Source of the DNA: Saccharopolyspora gregorii
Lineage (GTDB): Bacteria; Actinomycetota; Actinomycetes; Mycobacteriales; Pseudonocardiaceae
Reading direction: 5' to 3'
Assembly (NCBI RefSeq): GCF_024734405.1
Contig: NZ_CP059556.1
Span: forward strand, 1,178,001-1,242,000
DNA length: 64,000 bases
Position 1 is the first letter of the stretch. Every line of letters begins with the position of its first letter. Position numbers and translations under genes: made by a program. The notes beneath the pieces are model-generated. The model searched no databases, was not told the origin of the DNA, and saw only the letters and a program-made list of their open reading frames with translations. This document shows positions 19,762-28,928 of this stretch, piece by piece.

Positions 19762-19812
19762 GAGGAAGGGAACCTTCCTGTCACCGGTGACCGGAAGGTT
19801 CCCTTCCTCGCA
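19762..19812. repeat. Palindromic copy of the GGGAACCTTCC repeat family
   Basis: Inverted units GAGGAAGGGAACCTTCC and GGAAGGTTCCCTTCCTC around TGTCACCGGTGACC. It follows an already complete intrinsic terminator, so a terminator role for this copy would be redundant. The sequence from here to the next gene (20005) shows only a possible -10. Confidence 0.9.
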
Positions 19813-20004
19813 CGTCGCTCGCGGCGCCGCCGCGCTGCCGGAGCGGAAGCTCGGCGGCCCCGGCCGGGCGAGCTGCTGGGCCACCGCGGGCAGGCGCGTG
19901 CGGGCGTGGATGACGCGGCCCGGCGCGCAGTCGAGCCGTCCGTTCCGGCCACCGGCCGGGCGGGTGGCTGGCGGTGCGGGCTCCGGCTCGGAAAGACTGG
20001 CCGC

Positions 20005-20496
20005 ATGATGGACGCGACCCCGGACAGCGGCCGGTTCACGATCACCGCCGAATCGATCGCCGGTGCGGACGCCACCGCCGCGCTGGAGCAGTACGTGGCC
20101 GAACTGGCGCAGGTGTTCCCCGCCGGGTTCGACCCGGGGCGGGCCGCCCCGCCGGAACCCGGCGATTTCGCTCCGCCGCACGGCCGTTTCCTGCTGGTGC
20201 GCGAGGCGGGCGGTGCGGTGCGGGGGTGCGGCGCGGTGCGCGTGCTGGAGCCGGGGGTCGCGGAGATCCGGCGCATGTGGATCTCGCCGGTGCTGCGCGG
20301 GCGCGGTGCGGGCCGGGCGCTGCTGGCGGAACTGGAGCGGTGCGCGGGTGAGCTCGGGTGCGGGGTGGTGCGCCTGGACACGGCGGCCGAGCTGCACGCG
20401 GCCCGCGCGCTGTACGGGTCCGCCGGGTACGCGGAGATCCCCGCCTACAACGACAACGAGTACGCCCGGCACTGGTTCGAGAAGGCGCTGAGCTGA
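20005..20496 (+). CDS. GNAT family N-acetyltransferase
   Basis: A 163-residue acyltransferase. The acetyl-CoA site is in IRRMWISPVLRGRGAGRALLAELER (Q/RxxGxG/A), preceded by GCGAVRVLEPGVAE, and the C-terminal beta strand is ARALYGSAGYAEIPAYNDNEYARHWFEK. The last motif is shared with small-molecule acetyltransferases of the PhnO/YjdJ-like group. Substrate unknown. AAGACT lies 6 nt before the ATG, consistent with a leaderless start; ATG 20008 is an alternative. The next gene encodes a related enzyme, perhaps an old tandem duplication. Confidence 0.85.
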   Translation: MMDATPDSGRFTITAESIAGADATAALEQYVAELAQVFPAGFDPGRAAPPEPGDFAPPHGRFLLVREAGGAVRGCGAVRVLEPGVAEIRRMWISPVLRGRGAGRALLAELERCAGELGCGVVRLDTAAELHAARALYGSAGYAEIPAYNDNEYARHWFEKALS

Positions 20497-20591
20497 GTTC
20501 CGGCCGACCGGGCGGGGCGGAACGCGCGAGTTCGGCCGGGAGCCCCGGTTCCGCTCCTCGGACGAACGCCGGGTCGCCGCTGAACGCTCCC

Positions 20592-20597
20592 TAATCT
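20592..20597 (+). promoter_or_regulatory. Putative -10 element (TAATCT) for a leaderless transcript
   Basis: TAATCT ends 6 nt before the ATG at 20604, with no Shine-Dalgarno match in between. Confidence 0.5.
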
Positions 20598-20603
20598 GGT
20601 CGC

Positions 20604-21074
20604 ATGCACATCGAAATCGCCGAGTTCGACCATCCCGACGCGCAGCGGCTGATCGAGGAGGTCCAGCAGGAGTACGTGGGCCGCTACGGGCACCGGGACG
20701 AGACGCCGATCGACTCCGCGCAGTTCAGCGCCCCGCGCGGCACGTTCCTGCTCGGCTACCTCGCGGCGGAACCGGTCGCCATCGGCGGCTGGCGGGTGTA
20801 CGACCCGGCGGAGCCGGAGTTCGAGGACGGCGACGTCGAGCTCAAGCGGATGTACGTGTCGCCCGGCGCGCGGGGCCGCGGCCTGGCGCGGCGGCTGCTC
20901 GCCGAGCTGGAGGAGCGGGCCGCGGCGGCCGGGCACAAGCGGATCCTGCTGGAGACCGGGAACCGGCAGCCGGAGGCCATCGCGCTGTACCGCTCGGCGG
21001 GCTACTCCGGCATCCCGGCGTTCGGCCCGTACCGCGGCGATCCAGGTTCGGTGTGCTTCGCCAAGCGGCTGTGA
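20604..21074 (+). CDS. GNAT family N-acetyltransferase
   Basis: A 156-residue acyltransferase with the acetyl-CoA motif [29 protein letters not shown] and the C-terminal [30 protein letters not shown]. The ending GY.gIpaFGpY is common in a GNAT group whose substrates have not been defined. It resembles its upstream neighbour in motif order and length. It converges with pduO, stop codons 4 bp apart, and no terminator fits between them. Confidence 0.87.
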   Translation: MHIEIAEFDHPDAQRLIEEVQQEYVGRYGHRDETPIDSAQFSAPRGTFLLGYLAAEPVAIGGWRVYDPAEPEFEDGDVELKRMYVSPGARGRGLARRLLAELEERAAAAGHKRILLETGNRQPEAIALYRSAGYSGIPAFGPYRGDPGSVCFAKRL

Positions 21075-21078
21075 TCGG

Positions 21079-21651
21079 TCAGGCGCCGCCGCCCGGGCGC
21101 CACAGCACGTCACCGTCCGGGTTGGCGACGCGGGCGAGGATGAACAGCAGGTCGGAGAGCCGGTTCAGGTACTTGGCGGCGAGCGCGTTGCTGCGCTCGG
21201 CGTCGACCTCCAGCAACGCCCACGCGGAGCGCTCCGCCCGCCGCGCCGTGCACCGGGCCTGGTGCAGCAGCGCACCGCCGGGGGTGCCGCCGGGGAGGAT
21301 GAACGAGTTCAGCTTCGGCACCTGCGCGTTGTACTCGTCGCACCAGCCTTCGAGCCGGTCGATGTAGTCCTGGGTGACCCGCAGCGGCGGGAACTCGGGG
21401 TTCGGCACCACCGGGGTGGACAGGTCGGCGCCCACGTCGAACAGGTCGTTCTGCACGGTCCGCAGCACCTCGACGATCGCCGCGTCGAAGCTCGCGGTGG
21501 CCAGCGCCACGCCCAGCACCGAGTTCGTCTCGTCCACGTCGGCGTAGGCGACCAGCCGCGGATCGGTCTTGCTGATCTGCGAGTTGTCCGAGAGCCGCGT
21601 GGTGCCGGCGTCGCCGGTCCGGGTGTAGATCTTCGTCAGGTGTACGGCCAT
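21079..21651 (-). CDS. pduO: PduO-type ATP:cob(I)alamin adenosyltransferase
   Basis: A 190-residue cytoplasmic enzyme that transfers the adenosyl group of ATP to cob(I)alamin, giving coenzyme B12. The ATP-binding N-terminus is [16 protein letters not shown], followed by the family motifs [12 protein letters not shown] and [13 protein letters not shown], and [26 protein letters not shown] precedes the ATG. M. tuberculosis Rv1314c occupies the same place between the atp region and murA. Its promoter region is shared with murA and contains a repeat palindrome. Confidence 0.93.
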   Translation of the reverse strand: MAVHLTKIYTRTGDAGTTRLSDNSQISKTDPRLVAYADVDETNSVLGVALATASFDAAIVEVLRTVQNDLFDVGADLSTPVVPNPEFPPLRVTQDYIDRLEGWCDEYNAQVPKLNSFILPGGTPGGALLHQARCTARRAERSAWALLEVDAERSNALAAKYLNRLSDLLFILARVANPDGDVLWRPGGGA

Positions 21652-21687
21652 GCCTTCCAGCGTAGGTGCTGCGCGCCGGTTGATCGT

Positions 21688-21739
21688 GGGATGAAGGGAA
21701 CCTTCCGGTCACCGGTGGCAGGAAGGTTCCCTTCATCGC
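21688..21739. repeat. Palindromic copy of the GGGAACCTTCC repeat family between divergent genes
   Basis: Inverted units GATGAAGGGAACCTTCC and GGAAGGTTCCCTTCATC around GGTCACCGGTGGCA. The element lies between pduO and murA, which are transcribed away from each other, 37 bp from one start codon and 63 bp from the other. It cannot be a terminator for either gene. Confidence 0.9.
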
Positions 21740-21788
21740 CCGGCCGCGGCCCGGCGCACCCGCCACGGACGGGGCGGCGCCCGGCCCG

Positions 21789-21794
21789 TAACCT
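21789..21794 (+). promoter_or_regulatory. Putative -10 element (TAACCT) for a leaderless murA transcript
   Basis: TAACCT ends 7 nt before the GTG start at 21802; no ribosome site is present. The same hexamer occurs upstream of dhaK. Confidence 0.55.
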
Positions 21795-21801
21795 GCTGTT
21801 C

Positions 21802-23058
21802 GTGAGTGAGCACTTCCGCGTGCACGGCGGGGCGCGCCTCGTCGGCGAAGTCGATGTGGTCGGCGCGAAGAACAGCGTGCTGAAGCTGATGGCGGCCGCG
21901 TTGCTGGCCGAGGGCACGACGACGATCACCAACTGCCCGGAGATCCTGGACGTCCCGCTGATGGGCGACGTGCTGCGCAGCCTGGGCTGCGAGGTCGCCA
22001 TCGAGGGCCGCACCGCGTACATCACGACGCCCGCGGAGATCAGCCACGAGGCGGTGTCGCCGTCGATGGGCAAGCTGCGCGCCTCGGTGTGCGTGCTGGG
22101 CCCGCTGGTGGCGCGGTGCCGCAAGGCCGTGGTGACGTTGCCGGGCGGCGACGCGATCGGTTCGCGTCCGCTGGACATGCACCAGAGCGGGCTGCGGCAG
22201 CTCGGCGCGACCAGCCACATCGAGCACGGCGCGGTGGTGGCGGAGGCGGAGAACCTGCGCGGCGCCCAGATCTGGCTGGACTTCCCGAGCGTGGGCGCCA
22301 CGGAGAACATCCTGATGGCCGCGGTCCTCGCCGAAGGCACCACGATGATCGACAACGCGGCGCGGGAGCCGGAGATCGTCGACCTGTGCGTGATGCTCCA
22401 GCAGATGGGCGCGAAGATCGAGGGCGCGGGCACCTCGACGCTCACCGTGCACGGGGTGACCTCGCTGAAGGCGGTGGAGCACCGCGTCATCGGCGACCGC
22501 ATCGTCGGCGCCACCTGGGCGTTCGCCGCGGTGGCCACCCAGGGCGACATCAAGGTGCGCGGAGTGGATCCGCACCACGTGAACCTGGTGCTGGAGAAGC
22601 TGCGCAGCGCGGGCGCCGAGGTCGTGGTGGGCGATGAGGAGTTCCGCGTGGTCGCGGACCGCCGCCCGCTGGCCGTGGACTACGTGACGCTGCCGTACCC
22701 GGGGTTCGCGACGGACCTGCAGCCGATGGCGCTGGCGCTGTCGGCGGTGGCCGACGGCACGTCGATGATCACGGAGAACCTGTTCGAGTCCCGCTTCCGG
22801 TTCATCGAGGAACTGGTGCGGATGGGCGCGGACGCGCGCACCGACGGGCACCACGCGGTGGTGCGCGGGTTGGAGCGGCTCTCCAGCGCCCCGGTGTGGG
22901 CGTCGGACATCCGCGCCGGGGTCGGCCTGGTGCTGGCCGGGTTGTGCGCGGACGGCGTGACCGAGGTGTGGGACGTGTTCCACATCGACCGGGGTTACCC
23001 GAACTTCGTGGAGAACCTGCGCAGCCTGGGCGCCTACATCGAGCGCGTCACGGACTGA
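21802..23058 (+). CDS. murA: UDP-N-acetylglucosamine 1-carboxyvinyltransferase with Asp at the Cys115 position
   Basis: A 418-residue enzyme for the first committed step of peptidoglycan synthesis, adding enolpyruvate from PEP to UDP-GlcNAc. It has the two-lobed inside-out barrel fold, with [16 protein letters not shown] and the loop [18 protein letters not shown]. The usual catalytic Cys of this loop (E. coli Cys115) is Asp117 here. The same replacement, at the same residue number, makes M. tuberculosis MurA insensitive to fosfomycin, so natural resistance is expected. No ribosome site is present; a -10 just upstream implies a leaderless message. Confidence 0.96.
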   Translation: MSEHFRVHGGARLVGEVDVVGAKNSVLKLMAAALLAEGTTTITNCPEILDVPLMGDVLRSLGCEVAIEGRTAYITTPAEISHEAVSPSMGKLRASVCVLGPLVARCRKAVVTLPGGDAIGSRPLDMHQSGLRQLGATSHIEHGAVVAEAENLRGAQIWLDFPSVGATENILMAAVLAEGTTMIDNAAREPEIVDLCVMLQQMGAKIEGAGTSTLTVHGVTSLKAVEHRVIGDRIVGATWAFAAVATQGDIKVRGVDPHHVNLVLEKLRSAGAEVVVGDEEFRVVADRRPLAVDYVTLPYPGFATDLQPMALALSAVADGTSMITENLFESRFRFIEELVRMGADARTDGHHAVVRGLERLSSAPVWASDIRAGVGLVLAGLCADGVTEVWDVFHIDRGYPNFVENLRSLGAYIERVTD

Positions 23059-23168
23059 CCGACCGGCGGCCGGACTCCTCTCGGCTCAGCAGCTCGCAAC
23101 GGCTCCGCGGTTCGGCCGTCGCGGAGGTTCCGCCACCCGAGCACCACGTGGCCGAAGTGGGGCCGGCA

Positions 23169-23849
23169 TCAGCCGCTCTCGAAGGCCACCCGGAGGCCCA
23201 GGGCGATCATCACGGTGCCGGTGGCGCGTTCCAGCGCGAGCTTCACCTTCCGGCGGCTGAGCAGTTCGCGCAGGCCGCCGACCAGCCAGGACGCCAGCCG
23301 CCAGTACACCAGCGCCACGGCCAGGAACGCCACGGTGAGGATCATCGAGGTGAGCGCGCGCGGTTCGCCGGGCGAGATGAACTGCGGCAGCAGCGTCAGG
23401 AACAGCAGGATGATCTTCGGGTTGAGCACGTTGCTCACCAGGCCTTGCCGGAACGCCGCGCGCCGCGTCAGCCCCCCGGCGACCGGCTGCGGTTCCGGCA
23501 GCGCCGCCGCGGGCGCCTCGTGCCGGTTGCGGATGCTCTTCCACAGCGTCGTCGCGCCGAGCCACACCAGGTAGGCGGCGCCGCCGAGCTTGAGCGCCGT
23601 GTAGGCGACGGCGGAGGCCGCCAGCAGCGCGGAGAGCCCCGCCACCGAGATCGCCGCGTGCACCAGCAGACCGGCGCAGCAGCCGAGCCCGGTCCACCAC
23701 ATCCCGGTCGAGCCGCCGCGGATGCTGTTGCGCAGCCCGAGCGCCATGTCCGGCCCGGGGGCGAGGGTCACCACGATCACGAACAGCACGAAGGGCACGA
23801 GTTGAGCGGGCACCAGCGCAGGATAAGGAGCCGGGGCGGGTTCCGTCAC
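23169..23849 (-). CDS. LysE/RhtB family exporter
   Basis: A 226-residue membrane protein with six predicted helices. The family signature is in TLAPGPDMALGLRNSIRGG near the first helix. A second conserved region is KLGGAAYLVWLGATTLWKSIRNR, and the later GLVSNVLNPKIILLFLTLLPQFISP is the other LysE hallmark. Such proteins expel amino acids or derivatives; the substrate is not predictable. GTG at 23849 is taken as start; no ribosome site is evident. It converges with murA. Confidence 0.9.
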   Translation of the reverse strand: MTEPAPAPYPALVPAQLVPFVLFVIVVTLAPGPDMALGLRNSIRGGSTGMWWTGLGCCAGLLVHAAISVAGLSALLAASAVAYTALKLGGAAYLVWLGATTLWKSIRNRHEAPAAALPEPQPVAGGLTRRAAFRQGLVSNVLNPKIILLFLTLLPQFISPGEPRALTSMILTVAFLAVALVYWRLASWLVGGLRELLSRRKVKLALERATGTVMIALGLRVAFESG

Positions 23850-23902
23850 GTGATCCGGTGCCGCCGCGACGGGCGCCACAGCGGCCCCGGGGCCGAAACC
23901 GG

Positions 23903-24436
23903 TCAAACACCCCGTTCGTGCAAGCAGAGCAGCTGGTAGGCGGCGACGGACTGGGCGTCGGTGACCGCGCCGCCGCGGATCATCCGCTCGAACTCGGCGC
24001 GTTCGAACCACGCCGCCCGCATGTCCTGCTCCTCCGGTTCCCGTTCGTGCTCGCCCGCGGTGAGCCCGGTCGCCAGGTATGCGCGACCGCGCTGGCTGGA
24101 CATGCCCGGCGCCACGTCCAGGCGTCCCAGCTCGGTGAGCCGCTCGGCGCGCAGGCCCGTCTCCTCGCGCAGTTCGCGGGCGGCGAGTTCGGCGGTCTCC
24201 ACTTCGGCGCGGTCGGGCGCGGTGCCCTGCGGGAATTCCCAGCGGCGTTGCCCGAGCGGGTAGCGGAACTGCTCGACCAGGTGAATCCGGTCGCCGTCCA
24301 GCGGGATGATCAACGCGTAGTCGGGTTTGTCCACCACGCCGTAGATGCCGTCGGACCCGTCGGGGCGGCGGATGCCGTCCTCCCGGACGGTCATCCACGC
24401 GTTGGCGTACACCTCGCGGCTGCTCGTCGTGCGCAT
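23903..24436 (-). CDS. Nudix hydrolase, ADP-ribose pyrophosphatase-like
   Basis: A 177-residue hydrolase of nucleoside diphosphate derivatives. The Nudix region runs from GTAPDRAEVETAELAARELREETGL, with the REL-REETGL end that binds Mg2+. The loop before it is longer than the strict GX5EX7REUXEEXGU pattern, as in some ADP-ribose/NADH-type members. Upstream strands read YALIIPLDGDRIHLVEQFRYPLGQRRWEFPQG, typical of the ADPRase group. It is codirectional with the permease gene upstream, with a repeat pair between them. Substrate not certain. Confidence 0.87.
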   Translation of the reverse strand: MRTTSSREVYANAWMTVREDGIRRPDGSDGIYGVVDKPDYALIIPLDGDRIHLVEQFRYPLGQRRWEFPQGTAPDRAEVETAELAARELREETGLRAERLTELGRLDVAPGMSSQRGRAYLATGLTAGEHEREPEEQDMRAAWFERAEFERMIRGGAVTDAQSVAAYQLLCLHERGV

Positions 24437-24480
24437 GAGCCCATCGTCCACCGCCGCGCGGCACGTCGATCGCGCGGTGC

Positions 24481-24533
24481 GGGGAAGGGAACCTTCCGGT
24501 CGCGAGAGCGGGGAAGGGAACCTTCCGGTCACC
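24481..24533. repeat. Two direct GGGAACCTTCC repeat units reaching into a stop codon
   Basis: Two head-to-tail units with GGGGAAGGGAACCTTCCGGTC spaced 30 bp apart. The GGTCAC tail of the second unit supplies the TGA stop of the amino-acid permease gene on the minus strand (24529-24531). The repeat therefore overlaps coding sequence by three bases. Confidence 0.85.
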
Positions 24534-25926
24534 CGGCCTCGTTGAGCTTCGACCGCCGCAGCCCGTACCCGAGGTACACGGCCAGCCCCGCCGCCATCCA
24601 GATCGCGAAGACCAGCCAGGTGATCCGGTCCAGCCCGAGGATCAGGTAGGCGCACAGCGCGACCCCGAGCAGCGGCACCCACGGCATCAGCGGGGTGCGG
24701 AAGGACCGCTCCAGGTCGGGTTTGCGCCGGCGCAGCACGATGACGCCGATGTTGACGACGCCGAACGCGACCAGCGTCCCGATGCTGGTGGCGTCGGCGA
24801 GCCTGCTCAGCGGTACCACGGCGGCGAGGGCGGCCACCAGCAGTCCGACGATCATGGTGTTGTGCGCGGGCACGGCCCGGCGGTTGACCGCGGACAGCTT
24901 GGCGGGCATCAGCCCGTCCCGGGACATCGACACCAGGATCCGGGTCTGCCCGTACAGCACGGTGAGCACCACGGAGGCGATGGCGACGACGGCGCCGAAG
25001 GCGAGCAGCACCGCGGGCCAGCCCTGCCCGGTGACGATCTCCAGCGCGGTGGCCAGCGAGGCGTCCGAGCCGCCGAGCACGTCGGTGCCGACGGCACCGA
25101 CGGCGGCGAACGCGACGACGACGTAGACGAGGGTGACGATCGCCAGCGAGATCATGATGGCTCGCGGCAGGTCCCGCTTCGGGTTGCGCGCCTCCTCGCC
25201 CGCGGTGGAGGCGGCGTCGAAGCCGATGAACGAGAAGAACACCGCGGACGCCCCCGCGGAGATCCCGGCGATGCCGGCGGGCGCGAACGGGGTGAGGTTG
25301 TCGGAGCGGAACGCGGTGAGCGCCACGCAGACGAAGAACACCAGCACACCGATCTTGAGCAGCGTGGTGGCGGTGGTGACGGCGGCGCTCTCCCGCACCC
25401 CCCGCAGCAGCACGGCCGTGGCCAGCAGCACCACGATGACGGCGGGTACGTTGACGACCCCGCCTTCGCCGGGGGGCGCGGACAGCGCGTCGGGCAGGGT
25501 GACCCCGATGGTGCCGCGCAGGAACTCGTTGAGGTAGCCGCCCCAGCCGACGGCGACCGCGGCCACCGAGACGCCGTACTCCAGCAGCAGGCACCAGCCG
25601 CAGATCCAGGCGACGAGTTCGCCGAGCGTGGCGTAGGCGTAGGAGTAGGCCGATCCGGAGACGGGCACGCTGCCCGCCAGTTCGGCGTAGGACAGCGCGG
25701 AGCAGAGCGCGGCGAGACCGGCCAGCACGAACGACACGACGACGGCCGGGCCCGCGGCGGGCGCGGCTTCGGCGAGCACCACGAAGATGCCGGTGCCGAG
25801 GGTGGCGCCGACGGACAGCGCGATGAGCGGCACGAGTCCGAGCGTGCGGTGCAGCGCGGTGTGCGAGCCGTCGTCGGCGAGGCGCTCGACCGGTTTGACT
25901 CGGGTGAACAGCTGGGCGTACGACAC
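24529..25926 (-). CDS. APC family amino-acid permease
   Basis: A 465-residue transporter with about 12 membrane helices. The N-terminus reads [45 protein letters not shown], the broken first helix that binds the substrate backbone. Later motifs include [34 protein letters not shown] and [16 protein letters not shown], typical of the cationic amino-acid transporter (CAT/YfnA) subgroup. The GTG at 25926 follows a TACCGT hexamer by 8 nt, suggesting a leaderless start. Its stop codon lies within a repeat unit. Substrate probably cationic amino acids, inferred. Confidence 0.9.
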   Translation of the reverse strand: MSYAQLFTRVKPVERLADDGSHTALHRTLGLVPLIALSVGATLGTGIFVVLAEAAPAAGPAVVVSFVLAGLAALCSALSYAELAGSVPVSGSAYSYAYATLGELVAWICGWCLLLEYGVSVAAVAVGWGGYLNEFLRGTIGVTLPDALSAPPGEGGVVNVPAVIVVLLATAVLLRGVRESAAVTTATTLLKIGVLVFFVCVALTAFRSDNLTPFAPAGIAGISAGASAVFFSFIGFDAASTAGEEARNPKRDLPRAIMISLAIVTLVYVVVAFAAVGAVGTDVLGGSDASLATALEIVTGQGWPAVLLAFGAVVAIASVVLTVLYGQTRILVSMSRDGLMPAKLSAVNRRAVPAHNTMIVGLLVAALAAVVPLSRLADATSIGTLVAFGVVNIGVIVLRRRKPDLERSFRTPLMPWVPLLGVALCAYLILGLDRITWLVFAIWMAAGLAVYLGYGLRRSKLNEAG

Positions 25927-26020
25927 GGGAACGCACGGTAGACCCGGTAGGACTGGTGATCTTTCGAAGGTTCGCCTGCCCTGAACCGGCATGGGTGCTC
26001 GACATCGTGATCGTCGCCCG

Positions 26021-26026
26021 TACCCT
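26021..26026 (+). promoter_or_regulatory. Putative -10 element (TACCCT) for a leaderless nucS transcript
   Basis: TACCCT ends 7 nt before the GTG at 26034. It lies in the 107-bp divergent promoter region shared with the amino-acid permease. Confidence 0.55.
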
Positions 26027-26033
26027 GTGCCGG

Positions 26034-26693
26034 GTGCGTCTTGTCATCGCTCGCTGCAAGGTCGATTACGTCGGCCGCCTCACCGCGCACCTGCCCATGG
26101 CGCAGCGCCTGCTGCTGGTGAAGGCGGACGGTTCGGTCTCGGTGCACTCCGACGACCGCGCCTACAAGCCGTTGAACTGGATGAGCCCGCCGTGCTGGCT
26201 CATCGAGGATCCCGGCGTGTGGACGGTGCAGAACAAGGCCGGCGAGAAGCTGGTGATCAGCCTCGAAGAGGTGCTGCACGACTCCAAGCACGAGCTCGGC
26301 CCGGAACCGGGCCTGGTCAAGGACGGCGTCGAGGCGCACCTGCAGCAGCTGCTGGCCGAGCACGTCACGACGCTCGGCGACGGGTGGTCGCTGGTGCGCC
26401 GCGAGTTCCCGACGGCGATCGGTCCGGTGGACCTGATGTGCCGGGATTCGGACGGTTCCAGCGTCGCGGTCGAGATCAAGCGCCGCGGCGAGATCGACGG
26501 GGTGGAGCAGCTGACCCGCTACCTGGAGCTGCTGAACCGGGATCCGCTGCTGTCCCCGGTGACGGGCGTGTTCGCCGCGCAGCAGATCAAGCCGCAGGCG
26601 CGGACGCTGGCCGAGGACCGCGGCATCCGGTGCGTGACCTTGGACTACGACCAGCTGCGCGGGATCGAGCCGGACGAGTTCCGGCTGTTCTGA
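26034..26693 (+). CDS. nucS: Mismatch-specific endonuclease NucS/EndoMS
   Basis: A 219-residue nuclease that cuts both strands at G-T, G-G and T-T mismatches and replaces MutSL repair in actinobacteria and some archaea. The N-terminal DNA-binding domain begins [16 protein letters not shown]. The RecB-like catalytic domain has Asp133 in GPVDLMCRD, Glu147 and Lys149 in [12 protein letters not shown], matching the D-ExK site. The C-terminus ends DEFRLF; actinobacterial members use their C-terminal tail to bind the sliding clamp. GTG at 26034 is preferred to an upstream ATG because it gives the family N-terminus. M. tuberculosis Rv1321 is the orthologue. Confidence 0.94.
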   Translation: MRLVIARCKVDYVGRLTAHLPMAQRLLLVKADGSVSVHSDDRAYKPLNWMSPPCWLIEDPGVWTVQNKAGEKLVISLEEVLHDSKHELGPEPGLVKDGVEAHLQQLLAEHVTTLGDGWSLVRREFPTAIGPVDLMCRDSDGSSVAVEIKRRGEIDGVEQLTRYLELLNRDPLLSPVTGVFAAQQIKPQARTLAEDRGIRCVTLDYDQLRGIEPDEFRLF

Positions 26694-27232
26694 TCCGCCA
26701 CCGGGTGAAACCCGGATTTCGAACGTGTGTTCACCCCGCTGAGTGATGATTCCCGCGGTGGGGCGCGGAACACTGGAGGCATGATCAGCCCAGTGCTCCG
26801 CGCTTCCGCTCCTGCTCCTCGTCCTGCCGGCCGTGTCGACGGCCGGTGTTCGGCGTGGCCGGCCGGGTTCGGCGGCCCACCTGCGCGCACCGCTCGCCCC
26901 GGCGCTCCGCCGGTGCGCGAACCGGCTCGGTGCGTCTCCGGCGGCTCGGGTTGATTTCCGTTTTCTCCTGTGGACTGGTCCGGTGCGGCGTGGTGGATTC
27001 ACCGTCCGCGTTGGCTCGGCGTCGGTTCGTGGTGAGTTTCCGGTGCCGCTGCTGCGGCTGACTGTCCGTGATGTTTCCGCTGCTCGGGGGAGTGTTGATA
27101 CCTCCGAAAGGTGACGCTCAACGAATTGGTATCGGTCCAGTGTGAGTGGTCCCACTGTGCGGTAGTGTCCGTCTGCCGCCGATCGGGTGGTGATTATCGT
27201 TGGACTTTGTTGGGTCTGGAGGTGGGGTAGCC
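26694..27232 (+). other. 539-bp region without a supported gene, likely promoter of the SSS symporter
   Basis: No convincing coding sequence is seen. An open frame from GTG 26833 to 27114 uses many T-ending codons, unlike its neighbours, and lacks a ribosome site. The distal part is less GC-rich. It contains AGTGG-TC-CCACT (27145-27156), a small palindrome that could be an operator, and TAGTGT at 27163, a possible -10 for the symporter. Confidence 0.4.
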
Positions 27233-28915
27233 GTGGACGTGCTAGCCCAAGAAGAGTTGCGGCTCGATGCCAGTGCGGTCGACTACGTGCTGCTCGCGCT
27301 GTACTTCGCGTTCGTGCTCGGAATCGGCTATCTCGCCCGGCGCTCGGTCTCCACGAGCTTGGACTTCTTCCTGTCCGGGCGCGCGCTGCCGGCGTGGGTG
27401 ACGGGGTTGGCCTTCATCGCCGCCAACCTGGGCGCGATCGAGATCATCGGCATGTCGGCGAACGGCGCCGAGTACGGCATGCCGACCATGCACTACTTCT
27501 GGGTCGGTGCGGTCCCGGCGATGCTGTTCCTCGGCATCGTGATGATGCCGTTCTACTACGGCTCGAAGGTCCGCAGCGTTCCCGAGTTCATGCTGCGCCG
27601 GTTCGGCAAGCCCGCCCACCTGGTCAACGGCATCAGCTTCGCCGTCGCCCAGGTGCTCATCGCGGGCGTCAACCTGTACCTGCTGGCGAGCATCGTGAAC
27701 GTGCTGCTGGGCTGGCCGCTGTGGGTCTCCGTGCTGGTGGCCGCCGCGATCGTGCTCACCTACACCGCGCTCGGCGGGCTGTCGGCGGCGATCTACAACG
27801 AGGTGCTGCAGTTCTTCGTGATCGTCGCGGCGCTGCTGCCGCTGACCCTGGTCGGCCTGCACAAGGTCGGCGGCTGGAACGGCCTGGTCGAGAAGATCAG
27901 CGCCAGCCCGGGCGGGCCCGAGCAGCTCTCGGCGTGGCCGGGTACCGAGCTCACCGGCTTCACCAACAGCTTCCTGAGCGTGCTGGGCATCGTGTTCGGC
28001 CTCGGCTTCGTGCTGGCCTTCGGCTACTGGACGACGAACTTCGTCGAGGTGCAGCGCGCCATGGCCTCCAAGAGCATGTCCGCTGCCCAGCGCACCCCGA
28101 TCATCGGTGCCTTCCCTAAGCTGCTGATCCCGTTCATCGTCATCATCCCCGGCATGATCGCCGGCGTCGCGGTGCAGGAACTCGTCGCCTACAAGGCGAC
28201 CGAGACCGGCAGCGTGGACTACAACGACGCGATCCTGCTGCTGATGCGCGACCTGCTGCCCAACGGCATCCTCGGCGTGGCGCTGGCCGGTCTGCTCGCC
28301 TCGTTCATGGCGGGCATGGCGGCGAACCTGAGCTCGTTCAACACGGTCTTCACCTACGACATCTGGCAGGCGTACATCGCCAAGGACCGGCCGGACCAGT
28401 ACTACCTGAAGATGGGTCGCTGGGTCACCGTCGGTGCCACCGTGATCGCCGTCGGCACCGCGTTCATCGCCTCCGGTTACTCCAACCTGATGGACTACCT
28501 GCAGCAGCTGTTCTCGTTCTTCAACGCGCCGCTGTTCGCCACGTTCATCCTGGGCATGTTCTGGAAGCGGATGACCCCGACCGCGGGCTGGCTCGGCCTG
28601 GTGCTGGGTACCGTCTCCGCGGTCGCGGTGTTCGGCCTCTCCGAGGCCGGGGTGCTGGACCTGCCGGGCCAGGGCGCCAGCTTCGTCGGTGCCGGTGCCG
28701 CGTTCGTCGTCGACATCGTGGTCAGCGTGCTGGTGAGCGTGGTGACCCGTCCGAAGCCCGAAGCCGAGCTGGTCGGTCTGGTGTACTCGCTCACGCCGCG
28801 GACCAAGCTCCAGGCCTCGAACTCGGGTGAGGACGCGGGCTGGTACCGCAAGCCCGGCTTGATGGCGGGCATCGTCCTGGTGATCACCATCGTGCTCAAC
28901 ATCGTCTTCGGCTGA
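27233..28915 (+). CDS. Sodium:solute symporter (SSS family)
   Basis: A 560-residue membrane transporter with about 13-14 helices. The family core reads RSVSTSLDFFLSGRALPAWVTGLAFIAANLGAIEIIGMSANGAEYG, YNEVLQFFVIVAA and LGFVLAFGYWTTNFVEVQRAMASKSMSAAQRTPIIG, covering the Na+ and substrate sites of the first and sixth helices. The subgroup resembles SGLT-like members with a long C-terminus. GTG at 27233 is supported by GGAGGTGGGG just upstream. A small two-helix protein gene follows 13 bp later and probably encodes a partner. Substrate unknown. Confidence 0.9.
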   Translation: MDVLAQEELRLDASAVDYVLLALYFAFVLGIGYLARRSVSTSLDFFLSGRALPAWVTGLAFIAANLGAIEIIGMSANGAEYGMPTMHYFWVGAVPAMLFLGIVMMPFYYGSKVRSVPEFMLRRFGKPAHLVNGISFAVAQVLIAGVNLYLLASIVNVLLGWPLWVSVLVAAAIVLTYTALGGLSAAIYNEVLQFFVIVAALLPLTLVGLHKVGGWNGLVEKISASPGGPEQLSAWPGTELTGFTNSFLSVLGIVFGLGFVLAFGYWTTNFVEVQRAMASKSMSAAQRTPIIGAFPKLLIPFIVIIPGMIAGVAVQELVAYKATETGSVDYNDAILLLMRDLLPNGILGVALAGLLASFMAGMAANLSSFNTVFTYDIWQAYIAKDRPDQYYLKMGRWVTVGATVIAVGTAFIASGYSNLMDYLQQLFSFFNAPLFATFILGMFWKRMTPTAGWLGLVLGTVSAVAVFGLSEAGVLDLPGQGASFVGAGAAFVVDIVVSVLVSVVTRPKPEAELVGLVYSLTPRTKLQASNSGEDAGWYRKPGLMAGIVLVITIVLNIVFG

Positions 28916-28928
28916 CCGGAGGAACCCC

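Noticed and set aside
24481-24533. Rho-independent terminator for the permease gene
   Set aside because: The two units are direct, not inverted, and no T-run follows.
26833-27114. 93-codon frame between nucS and the symporter
   Set aside because: Many T-ending codons unlike neighbouring genes, no ribosome site, no recognisable domain; more probably promoter and leader sequence.
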